Assembly: GCA_009731375.1 (NCBI GenBank)
Contig: BJOX01000160.1
Span: 229,666 to 284,389 of the forward strand
Source: Paulinella micropora
Taxonomy: Eukaryota; Cercozoa; Imbricatea; Euglyphida
DNA length: 54,724 bases
Direction: 5' to 3'
A model generated the notes under the pieces. That model saw nothing but the letters and a program-made list of their open reading frames with translations. It ran no database searches and was not told the DNA's origin. Positions 54,652 to 54,724 of the stretch are shown one piece after another. The position numbers were made by a program, and so were the translations under genes. The number at the start of each line of letters is the position of its first letter. The stretch's first letter is position 1.

Positions 54652-54724
54652 GTGCTTCTCTGTCAATGGCTGATGCAAATCTGCACATGCGCCTCCATCG
54701 TCTCACCCGTGAGGGGAGTACGAA
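54651..54724 (-). mobile_element. tRNA-derived SINE, copy 2 (3' end only)
   Basis: 74 bp matching 14379-14452 with about three mismatches. On the minus strand the SINE body ends and runs into an ATT-type tail. Its tRNA-like head would lie beyond the window end. Confidence 0.8.

Overview
This window is nuclear DNA from a eukaryote. It has genes with many short introns (about 46-90 bp, GT-AG plus one apparent GC-AG), LTR and tyrosine-recombinase retrotransposons, a tRNA-derived SINE, and several kilobases of tetranucleotide microsatellite. Host genes include an EF-hand light chain, a THOC3-type WD40 protein and a Wee1/Myt1 kinase. I cannot name the lineage from sequence alone; a protist or alga seems most likely. 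Runs of G or C lie at the window start and beside the two N gaps, which suggests hard-to-assemble sequence.

Layout. 1-700: 141-aa EF-hand protein, minus strand, three exons. 818-6300: ATGT/ACAT microsatellite with pentanucleotide sub-blocks. 6640-9673: THOC3/TEX1-like WD40 gene, plus strand, thirteen exons resolved here. Its one large intron holds TTAGG-type and GATA repeats, and its acceptor is tandemly duplicated. 9700-11556: possible minus-strand gene fragment and two related LTR-like sequences. 11557-26618: a complete 15-kb copia insertion (187-bp LTRs, 5-bp CAGAC target duplication) carrying a SINE and, inside the integrase catalytic core, a DIRS-type retroelement of about 6.4 kb. 27.5-28.7 kb: second copia remnant on the minus strand. 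28.7-30.2 kb: a 141-bp minisatellite, then a 151-bp satellite with an inverted segment. 30.2-32.6 kb: mostly non-coding. 32.6-37.5 kb: exons of an unrecognised gene with CT/GTT/CA microsatellites and two N gaps. 38.0-40.4 kb: degenerate transposase-like gene, minus strand. 40.6-42.9 kb: second microsatellite block. 42.9-49.3 kb: AT-rich virus-derived segment (fibre-like protein, DUF3223/HNH-like protein, ExoX-C-like protein, lipase, protein-primed DNA polymerase B, small basic protein). 50.8-54.1 kb: Wee1/Myt1 kinase, minus strand, with a roughly 320-residue insertion in the C-lobe. 54.65 kb to end: second SINE copy.

The host exons splice without frameshift, apart from one unresolved junction in the kinase. 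The virus-derived genes and retroelements carry frameshifts or stops. That contrast suggests decayed insertions more than general sequencing error. The most unusual signal is a set of five short hairpins in the copia leader (11814-11994): their stems differ but covary, while the 12-nt loop is nearly invariant.
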